A stretch of DNA of 25,580 nucleotides from an uncultured Collinsella sp. (GTDB lineage Bacteria > Actinomycetota > Coriobacteriia > Coriobacteriales > Coriobacteriaceae). The stretch covers positions 1-25,580 of the forward strand of contig UQTR01000022.1 of assembly GCA_900544065.1 (NCBI GenBank), in the 5' to 3' direction. Shown here piece after piece: positions 15,433-23,618 of the stretch. Below the pieces are notes generated by a model. That model saw nothing but the letters and a program-made list of their open reading frames with translations. It searched no databases and was not told where the DNA came from. The translations under genes and the position numbers were made by a program. Position 1 is the first letter of the stretch. Every line of letters starts with the position of its first letter.

Positions 15433-16452
15433 ATGAGTAACGTTCGCGTTTGTGTAGACGTTGTGGGCGGAGATGAGAAGCCTCAGGTTGTCCTCGACGG
15501 TATCGAGGCGGCGCTTGCGGCGGATCCCGATATCGAGGTCTTGGCCGTCGGTCCCGCAGAGATCGTGAACCCCTTTGCCGCGGCTCACGCTCGCGTCGAG
15601 GCCTTGGAGGCGCCCGATGTCATCGCCATGGATGACGATCCCATTCGAGCTGTGATGACCAAGCGTAAGTCCTCGATCGTACTTGCCTGCCGCGCTATCA
15701 AGAAGGGCAACGCGGACGCGTTCTTCTCTGCCGGCTCCACCGGCGCCATGACCGCTGCCGCTACCGCCTATGTGACGCCATTTAGATATCAGGCCGAGGG
15801 CAAGAAGCAGCCGGTGCGTCCGTGCCTCACCAATGCATTGCCCAACCGCGCCGGCGGCCTGACGGTACTGTGCGACATGGGCGCCAACCCCGATGTCGAG
15901 GTCGACGACATGGTGCGTTTTGCCCAGATGGGTAGCGCCTATGCGCGCGTCGTCCTGGGCATCGAGCATCCCCGCGTCGGTTTGCTCGGCAACGGCACCG
16001 AGGATGAGAAGGGCTCCAACTTTACCAAGGCGTGCTTCCCTGCCATGAAGGCCGCCGTTCCCGGCTTTGTGGGCAACTGCGAGGGTACCGACCTGACCTC
16101 GGGTAACTTTGACGTCGTCGTTGCCGATGGCATGTCGGGTAACATCGCGCTCAAGGCAACCGAGGGCGCCGCTAAGTTTTTGCTGCAAGAGCTCAAGGGT
16201 GCCTTTATGGCTTCGCTGGGCACCAAGATCGCCGCGTTGCTCATCAAAAAGCAGATGCGCGAGGTCAAGGCAAAGCTTTCGGGCGATGCTAAGGGCGGCG
16301 CCATTCTGCTGGGCCTGCGTGGCGTGGTCCTGATCGGCCACGGTGCCACCTCGGTCGAGGCCGTCAAAAACGGTACGCTCGCCGCGGCGGAGGCCGTGCG
16401 CGCCGGGCTGGTCGAGAACGTCGCCAACTCTATGGACGGCATCGTTTTGTAG
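15433..16452 (+). CDS. plsX: Phosphate acyltransferase PlsX
   Basis: PlsX makes acyl-phosphate from acyl-ACP and phosphate, the first committed step of phosphatidic-acid synthesis in the PlsX/PlsY route. The 339-residue protein has the N-terminal VCVDVVGGDEKP (family form D..GGD..P), FFSAGSTGAMTA, and a C-terminal glycine-rich GLRGVVLIGHG. The start is placed at ATG 15433 because AAGGAG at 15420-15425 is 7 nt away; ATG 15427, two codons earlier, would leave only 1 nt. It sits next to acpP, which supplies its substrate carrier, and FakA upstream in the window feeds the same acyl-phosphate pool. Confidence 0.95.
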   Translation: MSNVRVCVDVVGGDEKPQVVLDGIEAALAADPDIEVLAVGPAEIVNPFAAAHARVEALEAPDVIAMDDDPIRAVMTKRKSSIVLACRAIKKGNADAFFSAGSTGAMTAAATAYVTPFRYQAEGKKQPVRPCLTNALPNRAGGLTVLCDMGANPDVEVDDMVRFAQMGSAYARVVLGIEHPRVGLLGNGTEDEKGSNFTKACFPAMKAAVPGFVGNCEGTDLTSGNFDVVVADGMSGNIALKATEGAAKFLLQELKGAFMASLGTKIAALLIKKQMREVKAKLSGDAKGGAILLGLRGVVLIGHGATSVEAVKNGTLAAAEAVRAGLVENVANSMDGIVL

Positions 16453-16576
16453 GAGCGAGTTAGAGCGCTGTTATGTGCCTCGCGGCCTTCGTCGTGGGGT
16501 AGAATCAAAACCGTGTCTTGGCGCTGCGCTTGCGGCGCCAGCTCGTTGATGTTCACGCAATACGAGAGGAAGCGCT
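16453..16576 (+). promoter_or_regulatory. plsX-acpP gap with possible promoter and leader hairpin
   Basis: A possible -10 box TAGAAT lies at 16500-16505, without a good -35. Downstream a 9-bp hairpin pairs 16519-16527 with 16532-16540 around GCTT and has no T run, so it looks like a leader or processing hairpin rather than a terminator. It could allow extra expression of the abundant acyl carrier protein. This is an inference. Confidence 0.3.
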
Positions 16577-16819
16577 ATGGACCGCTCCGAAATCTTCGAT
16601 AAGATCGCCGAAGTCGCCGCTGACGTTCTGGGCGTCGATGTCGCCGACATTAGCGACGAGACTACCTTTGACGATCTCGATGCCGATTCGCTCGAGCGTC
16701 TGCAGCTGGTGACGGCCATCGAGGACGAGTTCGACCTCGAGATCGATGACGAGACCCTGCTGTCGCTCAACTCTGTCGCCGACGCTGTCGACGCTATTGA
16801 AAACGCCAAGGAGGCCTAA
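16577..16819 (+). CDS. acpP: Acyl carrier protein
   Basis: ACP carries growing acyl chains on a 4'-phosphopantetheine arm. The 80-residue, highly acidic protein has the attachment motif DADSL with the modified serine at residue 38, and the usual four-helix length. A GAGAGGAAG ribosome-binding stretch precedes the ATG. Its last codons (AAG GAG GCC TAA) double as the Shine-Dalgarno of rnc, so the two genes are translationally linked. The plsX-acpP-rnc order is conserved in Gram-positive bacteria, often with fab genes, which are absent here. Confidence 0.96.
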   Translation: MDRSEIFDKIAEVAADVLGVDVADISDETTFDDLDADSLERLQLVTAIEDEFDLEIDDETLLSLNSVADAVDAIENAKEA

Positions 16820-16822
16820 GTC

Positions 16823-17548
16823 TTGGCTTTATCTCAACGACTCGCGCGCGCCCAGGAAATCCTGGGCCACGAGTTCAATAACAAGGTGCTGCTGCGCGCG
16901 GCGCTCACGCACCCTTCTGCCGTGGAAGGTCAGCCCGTCTCGGCGAGTTATGAGCGCCTTGAGTTTTTGGGCGATTCTATTTTGGGCGCCGTGGTTGCCC
17001 GCTCGCTCTTTGAGTCCTATCCGGAGTTTGACGAGGGCAAGCTTACGCGCCTGAAGGTGTCGCTCGTCTCGGGCGCCACGCTGTCCGAGGTGTCGCACGA
17101 GCTGGGCATCGACGACATCATCATCTTTGGTGCCTCCGAGACCGGCACGGGCGCGCGCGGTCTGCACTCGGCGCTCGAGAACGTCTACGAGTCGCTCGTG
17201 GGCGCCCTGTACCTGGATGCCGGCTGGGATGCGGCGGCGGAGTTTATCCACCGTACGCTTAAGCCGCACCTGGCCTCCGAGCGTGCCGAGCACCCCGCGA
17301 ACCCCAAGTCGTTTTTGCAGGAGTGCGTGCAGGCAGACGGCCACGAGCCTCCGGCATATAAGCTGGTCGGCTCCGAGGGCCCCGCGCATGCGCCCACCTT
17401 TACCGCCGTGGTGCTCATCGACGGTATCCGCCAGGGCCGCGGCACCGGTTCCTCCAAGAAGGAGGCCGAGGGAGCCGCTGCGCTCGAGGCGCTCGACCGC
17501 ATGGGTTACACCACCAACGGCGTGATTCTGAACAAGAAGCCTGTTTAA
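16823..17548 (+). CDS. rnc: Ribonuclease III
   Basis: RNase III cleaves double-stranded RNA, including rRNA precursors. The 241-residue protein has the N-terminal endonuclease domain with ERLEFLGDS (Glu44, Glu47, Asp51) and a C-terminal double-stranded RNA-binding domain (about residues 155-235, ending in KKEAEGAAALEALDRMG). The start is TTG 16823, chosen because AAGGAGG at 16808-16814 has good spacing and no suitable ATG or GTG exists before the catalytic domain. At the second metal-binding helix the family pattern LAD..EA reads LENVYES: Asn120 stands where Escherichia coli RNase III has Asp114, while the partner Glu123 is kept. The gene is followed by smc, as in Bacillus. Confidence 0.95.
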   Translation: MALSQRLARAQEILGHEFNNKVLLRAALTHPSAVEGQPVSASYERLEFLGDSILGAVVARSLFESYPEFDEGKLTRLKVSLVSGATLSEVSHELGIDDIIIFGASETGTGARGLHSALENVYESLVGALYLDAGWDAAAEFIHRTLKPHLASERAEHPANPKSFLQECVQADGHEPPAYKLVGSEGPAHAPTFTAVVLIDGIRQGRGTGSSKKEAEGAAALEALDRMGYTTNGVILNKKPV

Positions 17549-17558
17549 GCGAGGAACC

Positions 17559-20500
17559 GTGTATCTCAAGTCCCTCACGCTCAAAGGGTTCAAGTCGTTT
17601 GCCGACCGCGCCCATATGACGTTTGAGCCGGGCCTAACCGTCATCGTCGGTCCCAACGGCTCGGGAAAATCGAACATCTCCGACTCGATTCTGTGGGTCC
17701 TGGGTGAGCAGAGCGCCAAGCAGCTGCGCGGCCAGGCCATGGAAGACGTTATTTTCTCGGGCTCGTCGGCGCGCAAGCCGGTGGGTGTGGCCGAGGTCAC
17801 GCTGGTGCTCGACAACTCGGACCATATGCTGCCCGTCGACTTTGACGAGGTGGCTATCACCCGTCGTATGTACCGCTCGGGCGAAAGCGAGTACCTCATC
17901 AACTCGAGCCCGTGCCGCCTGATGGACATTCAGGACATCCTGCACGATTCGGGACTGGGCAAGGATACGCATTCCATCATCAGCCAGGGCAAGCTCGATG
18001 CCATTTTGCAGAGCCGCCCCGAGGAGCGCCGTGCCCTCATTGAGGAGGCCGCCGGCATCTCCAAACACAAGCGTCGCAAGGAACGTGCGCTTAAAAAGAT
18101 CAAGTCGATGGACGAGCACCTGACCCGTGCCCGCGATATCAACAAGGAAATCGCCCGTCAGCTGCGGCCGCTGGAGCGTCAGGTCGATCGCGCGCGCAAG
18201 TACAAAGAGCTGTCCTCGCGCGCGAACGAGCTTACGCAGATGCTGGCCGTCGATGAGCTGCGTTCACTGCAATCGCAGTGGAACGACCTGGAGAGCCGCT
18301 CCAAGGAGGGCGCTGCCGAGCTTGAGCTCGCGCAATACCGCTTGGGTGAAAAGGAGCGCGAGCTCGAGAAGCTCCAAGTTATGCTCGAGGAAAAGGGCCT
18401 GTTTGTGGGCGACTTGGGCGAGCAGCGCCGTCATATGCAAGACGTGGTCGGTCGCATTAACTCCGATATGCGCCTGCTCGAGGAAAAGGGCCATAACATG
18501 GTGTCGCGCCTGTCCGACATGCGTGGCCAGATCTCGAGCTCCGAGCATCAGCGCCGTCGCGTGGTTGAGGAGCTCGAGGACGCACGTGCTCAGCTCGAGG
18601 AAGTGACCGGCGCGCATATGCAGGCCCAGGAGGACGTTGACGCCGCTGGTCCTGCCGCCGCCGAGCTCCACGAGCGTCGCGTTGCGCTCGACAATCAGAT
18701 TTCGCAGCTCACGCGCGAACAGCGCGATGTGCAGCGCGTTGCCGATAATGCTGCGCTCGAGCTCGCCAAGGTGAAGGACTCGCTGAGCAACGCCGAGGTC
18801 GAGGACAACATGTATGCCTCGCGCCTGGAGCAGATCGATGAACAGCTCGAGGAGGTCACGGCATCGCTTGATAGCCGCCGCGACCGTGCTGAGGAGCTTG
18901 AGAGCGCCCTTGAGGCGGCTCGTCAGGCCCAGAGCGATGCGCGCGAGGCCACCGAGACGGCACGGGCTGCCCTCAAGGACCTGCGTGCCCGCGAAGGCGA
19001 GGCACGCAACAAGCTGTCCGAGGTGCGCTCGGAGCTTGCCAGCCAAAAGAAGCTTGATGCTCGCATGGCCGACAGCTCGCCGCTCGTAAGCCGTCTGGTG
19101 GGCGCGCTGGGCGACGATGTCTCGGGTCGTCTGGGCGATGTGCTCGAGGCACCTCGTGAGCTTGAGGGCCTGGTTGAGCAGCTGCTCGCCGGCGATATCG
19201 ATGCCCTGTTGTTCGATAACGCTGCCGCACTTGAGCGCGCCGGTCGCGCTGCGCTGGACCAGAAGAAGGCCTCGGGCGAGGCGCTGCTGGTGGCGCGCAG
19301 CGTGAGCGGCTCTGCGGCTGCCGAGGGTGCCGCCGGTACCCGTCTTGTTGATCGTCTGTCCGTGCGTGCGGGCTACGGTCCGGTCGTCGAGGCATTGCTC
19401 GGCGGCTATTACGTGGTCGACGACTTGGCCGCCGCGCTGTCCGCGCCGGTCGTTGACGGTGTGACCTACGTGACTCCCGATGGCGCACGCGTTGCCTGCG
19501 GCGGCTTGGTTCGCGTGGGGCTTGATGCCGGCGAGGCTTTGGGCGCTCTGGAGCGCAAGCGCCGTATCCGCGAGCTGGAAGGCCTGGAGCCCGATCTCGC
19601 TGCCGTGTTTGAGCATGTTTCGGATCAGGTCGTCGAGGCCAATGCGGCCGTCGAGGAGGCGCGTGCCGCCGAGGGCGACGCCGCCGGCGAGATTGCCCGT
19701 CTTGAGGGCGAGCGCCGCTCGCTGCTCTCCGAGATCGGCCGCCTGGAGCAAAGCGCCAATAATGCCGAGGTTGAGCGCGTGCGCATCTCCAAGCGCCGCG
19801 AGCAAGCTGCCGAGGCCGTTCATGCCGCACGTCCGCGTGTGGACGTGCTCACCCGTTCGCGCGACGAGGCCCGTGCGCAGGCAGGCGACTTGGGTCTCCA
19901 GATTGCCGAAGCCAACGACGAGCTCGATCGTGTGCGTCGCGACGATTCCGAGGCCGCCGGAAAGCTTGCCGATGCAAAGGTGCGCCTGGCTCAGACGAGT
20001 GAGCGCTTGCGTTCGCTGAAGGGCCGCGTGCCCGATCTTGAGCATCGCCTGGAGGGTATCGACCGTCGTATCCGCGGGACGCGTCAGGCCTCGCGCTCGC
20101 TCGAGCTGCTGCGCCTTCGCGTCGATCCCATGCACGAGCGCTATTCTGCCCTGTTGGAGCGTGCCTCGGACTGGGCTGCGCGCCTGCGCGATCAGGCTTC
20201 GCTCGAGGAGGCGGACTCGGCTTCGCTGAAGAAGACCATCGAGGACGCCAAGACCGAGGTCGCCCGCGCCAAGGAGCGGGTCGATGCTGCCACGGCGACG
20301 CAAAATGAGTTCAAGGTGGCGCGCGGCAAGCTCGAGGTGCAGGTCGAGGCTGCCATCAAGGCCATCACCGCCGACGGTACCACGGTGCTCGAGGAAGCGC
20401 TCATGCTGCCGGCGCCCACCGATCGCGACGCCGCCGAGCGCGAGCTTAACCAACTCGTGCGCCAGATCAACAACCTGGGCCCTGTGAACCAAGTCGCCAT

Positions 20501-21095
20501 GGAGGAGTACGAGCAGCTCAAGCGCCGTGCCGATTACATCGAGGAGCAACTTGCCGATCTGGAGAGCGCGCGCAAGGCGCTCACCAAGATCACCGTGGCG
20601 ATCGACCGTAAGATGCGCAAGGCGTTCCTGGTGACGTTTGAGAAGGTCGACGCGAACTTCCGCGAGATCTTCGCCATGCTTTTCCCGGGTGGTCAGGCTC
20701 ACCTTGAGATGACCGATCCCGAGCATCCTGCCGAGACAGGCATTGAGGTCGTGGCGCAGCCGCGCGGCAAGCGCATCACCAAGATGATGCTCATGTCGGG
20801 TGGCGAGAAGAGCCTGACGGCGCTCGCCCTGCTCTTTGCCGTATACCGTACGCGCACGGTGCCGTTCTATGTGCTGGACGAGGTCGAGGCTGCGCTCGAC
20901 GACGCCAACCTGTCCAAGCTCATCGGCGCCCTCGATGTGCTGCGTTCCGATACGCAGCTCTTGGTAATCTCGCATCAGCGCCGTACTATGGAGGATGCTG
21001 ACGTTCTCTACGGCGTCTCGATGCAAGCCGACGGCGTCAGTCGCGTCGTCTCGCAAAAACTCGATCGCGAAACCGGAAAGGTCGTGAATGCATAA
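17559..21095 (+). CDS. smc: Chromosome segregation protein SMC
   Basis: SMC forms the ring-shaped condensin with ScpA and ScpB that compacts and segregates the chromosome. The 1178-residue protein starts at GTG 17559 and has the full layout. It has an N-terminal ATPase half with Walker A GPNGSGKS (residues 31-38), a long coiled coil (about 170-505), a hinge (about 509-660), a returning coiled coil, and a C-terminal half. The latter carries the ABC signature MSGGEK (about 1079-1084) and Walker B YVLDEVEAALDD (Asp1107, Glu1108). Ala/Glu/Arg-rich coiled-coil codons create long spurious open frames on the opposite strand. No scpA or scpB is in the window. Confidence 0.98.
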   Translation: MYLKSLTLKGFKSFADRAHMTFEPGLTVIVGPNGSGKSNISDSILWVLGEQSAKQLRGQAMEDVIFSGSSARKPVGVAEVTLVLDNSDHMLPVDFDEVAITRRMYRSGESEYLINSSPCRLMDIQDILHDSGLGKDTHSIISQGKLDAILQSRPEERRALIEEAAGISKHKRRKERALKKIKSMDEHLTRARDINKEIARQLRPLERQVDRARKYKELSSRANELTQMLAVDELRSLQSQWNDLESRSKEGAAELELAQYRLGEKERELEKLQVMLEEKGLFVGDLGEQRRHMQDVVGRINSDMRLLEEKGHNMVSRLSDMRGQISSSEHQRRRVVEELEDARAQLEEVTGAHMQAQEDVDAAGPAAAELHERRVALDNQISQLTREQRDVQRVADNAALELAKVKDSLSNAEVEDNMYASRLEQIDEQLEEVTASLDSRRDRAEELESALEAARQAQSDAREATETARAALKDLRAREGEARNKLSEVRSELASQKKLDARMADSSPLVSRLVGALGDDVSGRLGDVLEAPRELEGLVEQLLAGDIDALLFDNAAALERAGRAALDQKKASGEALLVARSVSGSAAAEGAAGTRLVDRLSVRAGYGPVVEALLGGYYVVDDLAAALSAPVVDGVTYVTPDGARVACGGLVRVGLDAGEALGALERKRRIRELEGLEPDLAAVFEHVSDQVVEANAAVEEARAAEGDAAGEIARLEGERRSLLSEIGRLEQSANNAEVERVRISKRREQAAEAVHAARPRVDVLTRSRDEARAQAGDLGLQIAEANDELDRVRRDDSEAAGKLADAKVRLAQTSERLRSLKGRVPDLEHRLEGIDRRIRGTRQASRSLELLRLRVDPMHERYSALLERASDWAARLRDQASLEEADSASLKKTIEDAKTEVARAKERVDAATATQNEFKVARGKLEVQVEAAIKAITADGTTVLEEALMLPAPTDRDAAERELNQLVRQINNLGPVNQVAMEEYEQLKRRADYIEEQLADLESARKALTKITVAIDRKMRKAFLVTFEKVDANFREIFAMLFPGGQAHLEMTDPEHPAETGIEVVAQPRGKRITKMMLMSGGEKSLTALALLFAVYRTRTVPFYVLDEVEAALDDANLSKLIGALDVLRSDTQLLVISHQRRTMEDADVLYGVSMQADGVSRVVSQKLDRETGKVVNA

Positions 21096-22012
21096 TGGGA
21101 TTCTTTGACGCACTCTCGCGCGGACTTGAGCGCAGCCGCGAGGCCCTCAACGAGGTCTTCTACTTTGGCGGCGAGGTCGACGAGGATTTTTGGGAGGACC
21201 TTGAGGACACCCTCGTTATGGGTGACATGGGTGCCGAGGTCGCCATTCAGGTCTCCGATGACCTGCGCGACGCCGCTGCCAAGAAGAACCTCAAGACCGC
21301 CCCGCAGCTTCGCCGTGCCCTGGCCGAGCAGCTCGAGGGCCATTTTGTGCCTGTTGAGCGCGATCCGTTTTCCGATACGCCGAGTTGCGTGCTGTTTGTC
21401 GGCATCAACGGCGCCGGCAAGACCACCACGGTCGGCAAGATTGCGAGCGCCATGGCCGCCCGCGGCAAGAACGTGGTGATCGGTTCGGCCGACACCTTCC
21501 GCGCCGCCGCCATCGAGCAGCTCGATGTGTGGGGCCAGCGCGCCGGCGTTCCCGTCATCAAGCGCGACCGCGGCTCCGATCCGGCAAGCGTATGCTATGA
21601 CGTGCTCGACGAGGCCGATAAGCGCGGCAGCGACCTGGTGCTCATCGATACCGCCGGTCGTCTGCACACGAGCCCCGAACTCATGCGCGAGCTCGCCAAG
21701 GTGGTCAATGTGACCCGTAAGCGCGCCGCCAATATGGCCGCTGGTCCCATGCCTGTCTCGGTCGTGCTTGTGATCGATGCCGCCACGGGTCAGAACGGTC
21801 TGAACCAGGCGCTCGAGTTTAACGAGGCGCTGGGCCTGGACGGTATTATCATGACTAAGCTGGACGGCACGGCTAAGGGCGGTATCGCCATGGCCGTGGC
21901 CGAGAAGCTCAAGCTCCCGATCCTGCGCATCGGCGTGGGCGAGCAGGTCGATGACCTGCAGGAGTTTAACGCCAAAGATTTCTGCCGCGCCCTGGTGGGC
22001 GAGTCCAACTAA
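21095..22012 (+). CDS. ftsY: Signal recognition particle receptor FtsY
   Basis: FtsY is the membrane-associated GTPase that receives Ffh-ribosome complexes. The 305-residue protein is short: it has an amphipathic N-terminal helix (MGFFDALSRGLERSREAL) but no long acidic A domain. The NG domain shows G1 GINGAGKTTTVGK (from residue 103), DTFRAAA, DTAGRLHT and TKLDGTAKGG, and it ends GVGEQVDDLQEFNAKDFCRAL. The ATG overlaps the smc stop by one base (TAATG). ffh follows after 10 nt, so both partners of the targeting GTPase pair are made together. Confidence 0.97.
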   Translation: MGFFDALSRGLERSREALNEVFYFGGEVDEDFWEDLEDTLVMGDMGAEVAIQVSDDLRDAAAKKNLKTAPQLRRALAEQLEGHFVPVERDPFSDTPSCVLFVGINGAGKTTTVGKIASAMAARGKNVVIGSADTFRAAAIEQLDVWGQRAGVPVIKRDRGSDPASVCYDVLDEADKRGSDLVLIDTAGRLHTSPELMRELAKVVNVTRKRAANMAAGPMPVSVVLVIDAATGQNGLNQALEFNEALGLDGIIMTKLDGTAKGGIAMAVAEKLKLPILRIGVGEQVDDLQEFNAKDFCRALVGESN

Positions 22013-22022
22013 GGAGTAACCA

Positions 22023-23498
22023 GTGTTTGATTCCCTGAGCGATCGCCTCAACGACACATTTGACCGCCTGCGCGGCAAGGGTAAGCTGACCGAGGCCGAT
22101 ATTACTTCGGCCATGCGCGATATTCGCATGGCACTGCTCGAGGCCGACGTTAACTTTAAGGTCGTCAAGGAGTTCGTCGCCAAGACCAAGGAGCGCTGCA
22201 TGACCGCCGAGGTCATGGAGTCGCTGTCGCCGGCGCAAAACGTCGTCAAGATCGTGCTCGACGAGCTCACCGAGATGCTCGGCTCAACCGAGAGCAAGCT
22301 CGTTTTTAGCAACCGCATTCCCAATGTCATCATGCTCGTGGGCCTGCAGGGCTCCGGTAAGACCACGGCGGCCGTAAAGCTGGCCTACCTGCTCAAGAAG
22401 CAGGGCCGCTCGCCGCTGCTCGCCGCGTGCGACGTCTACCGTCCCGCCGCTGCCGACCAGCTGGCCACGCTCGGTGGCGAGATCGGCGTGCCGGTCTTCC
22501 GCGGTGACGGCGCGCACCCGGTCGACATTGCCAAGGGTGCCATCCAGGAGGCCGTCGACCACCTGCGCGACGTGGTCATTGTCGATACCGCCGGTCGTCT
22601 TCAGATCGACGAGCAGATGATGCAGGAGGCCGTCGACATCAAGAAGGCCGTCAAGCCCGACCAGGTGCTGATGGTCGTCGATGCCATGACCGGCCAGGAT
22701 ATCGTCAACGTCGTCTCGACCTTCGCCGATCGCACCGACTTTGATGGCGTGATTATCTCCAAGCTCGACGGCGATGCCCGTGGCGGTGGCGCACTTTCGG
22801 TGCGTCAGGTTACCGGCAAGCCCATCAAGTTCGTGAGCATGGGCGAGAAGCCTGATTCGCTGGAGCCGTTTTATCCCGATCGCATGGCCAAGCGCATTCT
22901 GGGCATGGGCGACGTTGTCGGCATTATTGAGAAGGCCCAAGAGGCGGCCGATGCAGAGCAGCTTGAGGCTGCCGAGCGCATGCTGCGCGAGGGCTTCACT
23001 ATGAACGACATGCTCGACCAGATGAAGGCCGTCAAGAAGATGGGTGGCATGAAGGGCATCCTGGGCATGCTCCCCGGTGGCCAGCGAGCGCTCAACCAGA
23101 TGGGTGGCAATCTGGACGAGGGCATCTTCGATAAGAACGAGGCCATCATCATGTCGATGACCAAGGAGGAGCGCCTTCGCCCCTCCATCATCAACGGCCA
23201 GCGTCGCGCCCGTATCGCCAACGGCGCCGGCGTAACCCCCACCGAGGTCAACAGCCTTATGAAGCAGTGGGGCGAGATGAATAAGATGATGGGCCGCATG
23301 CGCACGATGGCCAATCAGGCACAGGCCGGCGGTAAAAAAGGCAAAAAGGGAAAGAAGGGCAAGAGGATGCGCATGCCCAATATCCCTGGCCTGGACGCTA
23401 TGGGTTTGGGCGGCATGGGCGGCCTTGGTACGGGCGGTCCCAAGTCCGATATGGAGCTGCTGCGCCAGATGGAAGCGCAGATGCGTAATAAGAAATAG
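22023..23498 (+). CDS. ffh: Signal recognition particle protein Ffh
   Basis: Ffh binds 4.5S/SRP RNA and signal sequences on ribosomes and docks to FtsY. It starts at GTG 22023 behind AAGGAG. The NG domain has GLQGSGKTTAA (from residue 107), DVYRPAAADQL, DTAGRLQID and SKLDGDARGG. The methionine-rich M domain begins near GFTMNDMLDQMKAVKKMGG and includes the RNA-binding SMTKEERLRPSIINGQRRARIA. There the common SRR and GSG read QRR and GAG. At 491 residues it is longer than usual because of a Lys/Gly-rich segment (KKGKKGKKGK) and a Gly/Met-rich tail. It is the last gene of the forward cluster; no rpsP or trmD follows. Confidence 0.97.
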   Translation: MFDSLSDRLNDTFDRLRGKGKLTEADITSAMRDIRMALLEADVNFKVVKEFVAKTKERCMTAEVMESLSPAQNVVKIVLDELTEMLGSTESKLVFSNRIPNVIMLVGLQGSGKTTAAVKLAYLLKKQGRSPLLAACDVYRPAAADQLATLGGEIGVPVFRGDGAHPVDIAKGAIQEAVDHLRDVVIVDTAGRLQIDEQMMQEAVDIKKAVKPDQVLMVVDAMTGQDIVNVVSTFADRTDFDGVIISKLDGDARGGGALSVRQVTGKPIKFVSMGEKPDSLEPFYPDRMAKRILGMGDVVGIIEKAQEAADAEQLEAAERMLREGFTMNDMLDQMKAVKKMGGMKGILGMLPGGQRALNQMGGNLDEGIFDKNEAIIMSMTKEERLRPSIINGQRRARIANGAGVTPTEVNSLMKQWGEMNKMMGRMRTMANQAQAGGKKGKKGKKGKRMRMPNIPGLDAMGLGGMGGLGTGGPKSDMELLRQMEAQMRNKK

Positions 23499-23523
23499 GG
23501 CTGTAATTCCAGCTTGATATGGC

Positions 23524-23555
23524 AAAGGCCACTCGGAAGCTACCGGGTGGCCTTT
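23524..23555. terminator. Shared hairpin terminator between ffh and the reverse-strand gene
   Basis: A 13-bp stem pairs 23524-23536 with 23543-23555 (one T-G pair) around AAGCTA. On the plus strand it is followed by TTTGTTGTTGG, weakly U-rich; on the minus strand the flank is not U-rich. It lies between two convergent genes and can serve both, better for ffh. Confidence 0.75.
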
Positions 23556-23618
23556 GTTGTTGGCTTTGATTGTTGGGCTGCGTTTAGCGTCGTGCCCTGA
23601 GCTCGTGGTGCCGTGCCG

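Noticed and set aside
18264..21113. 949-codon open frame on the minus strand opposite smc
   Set aside because: It is antisense to the SMC coiled coil, whose Glu/Ala/Leu/Arg codons read open on the reverse strand; no family resemblance.
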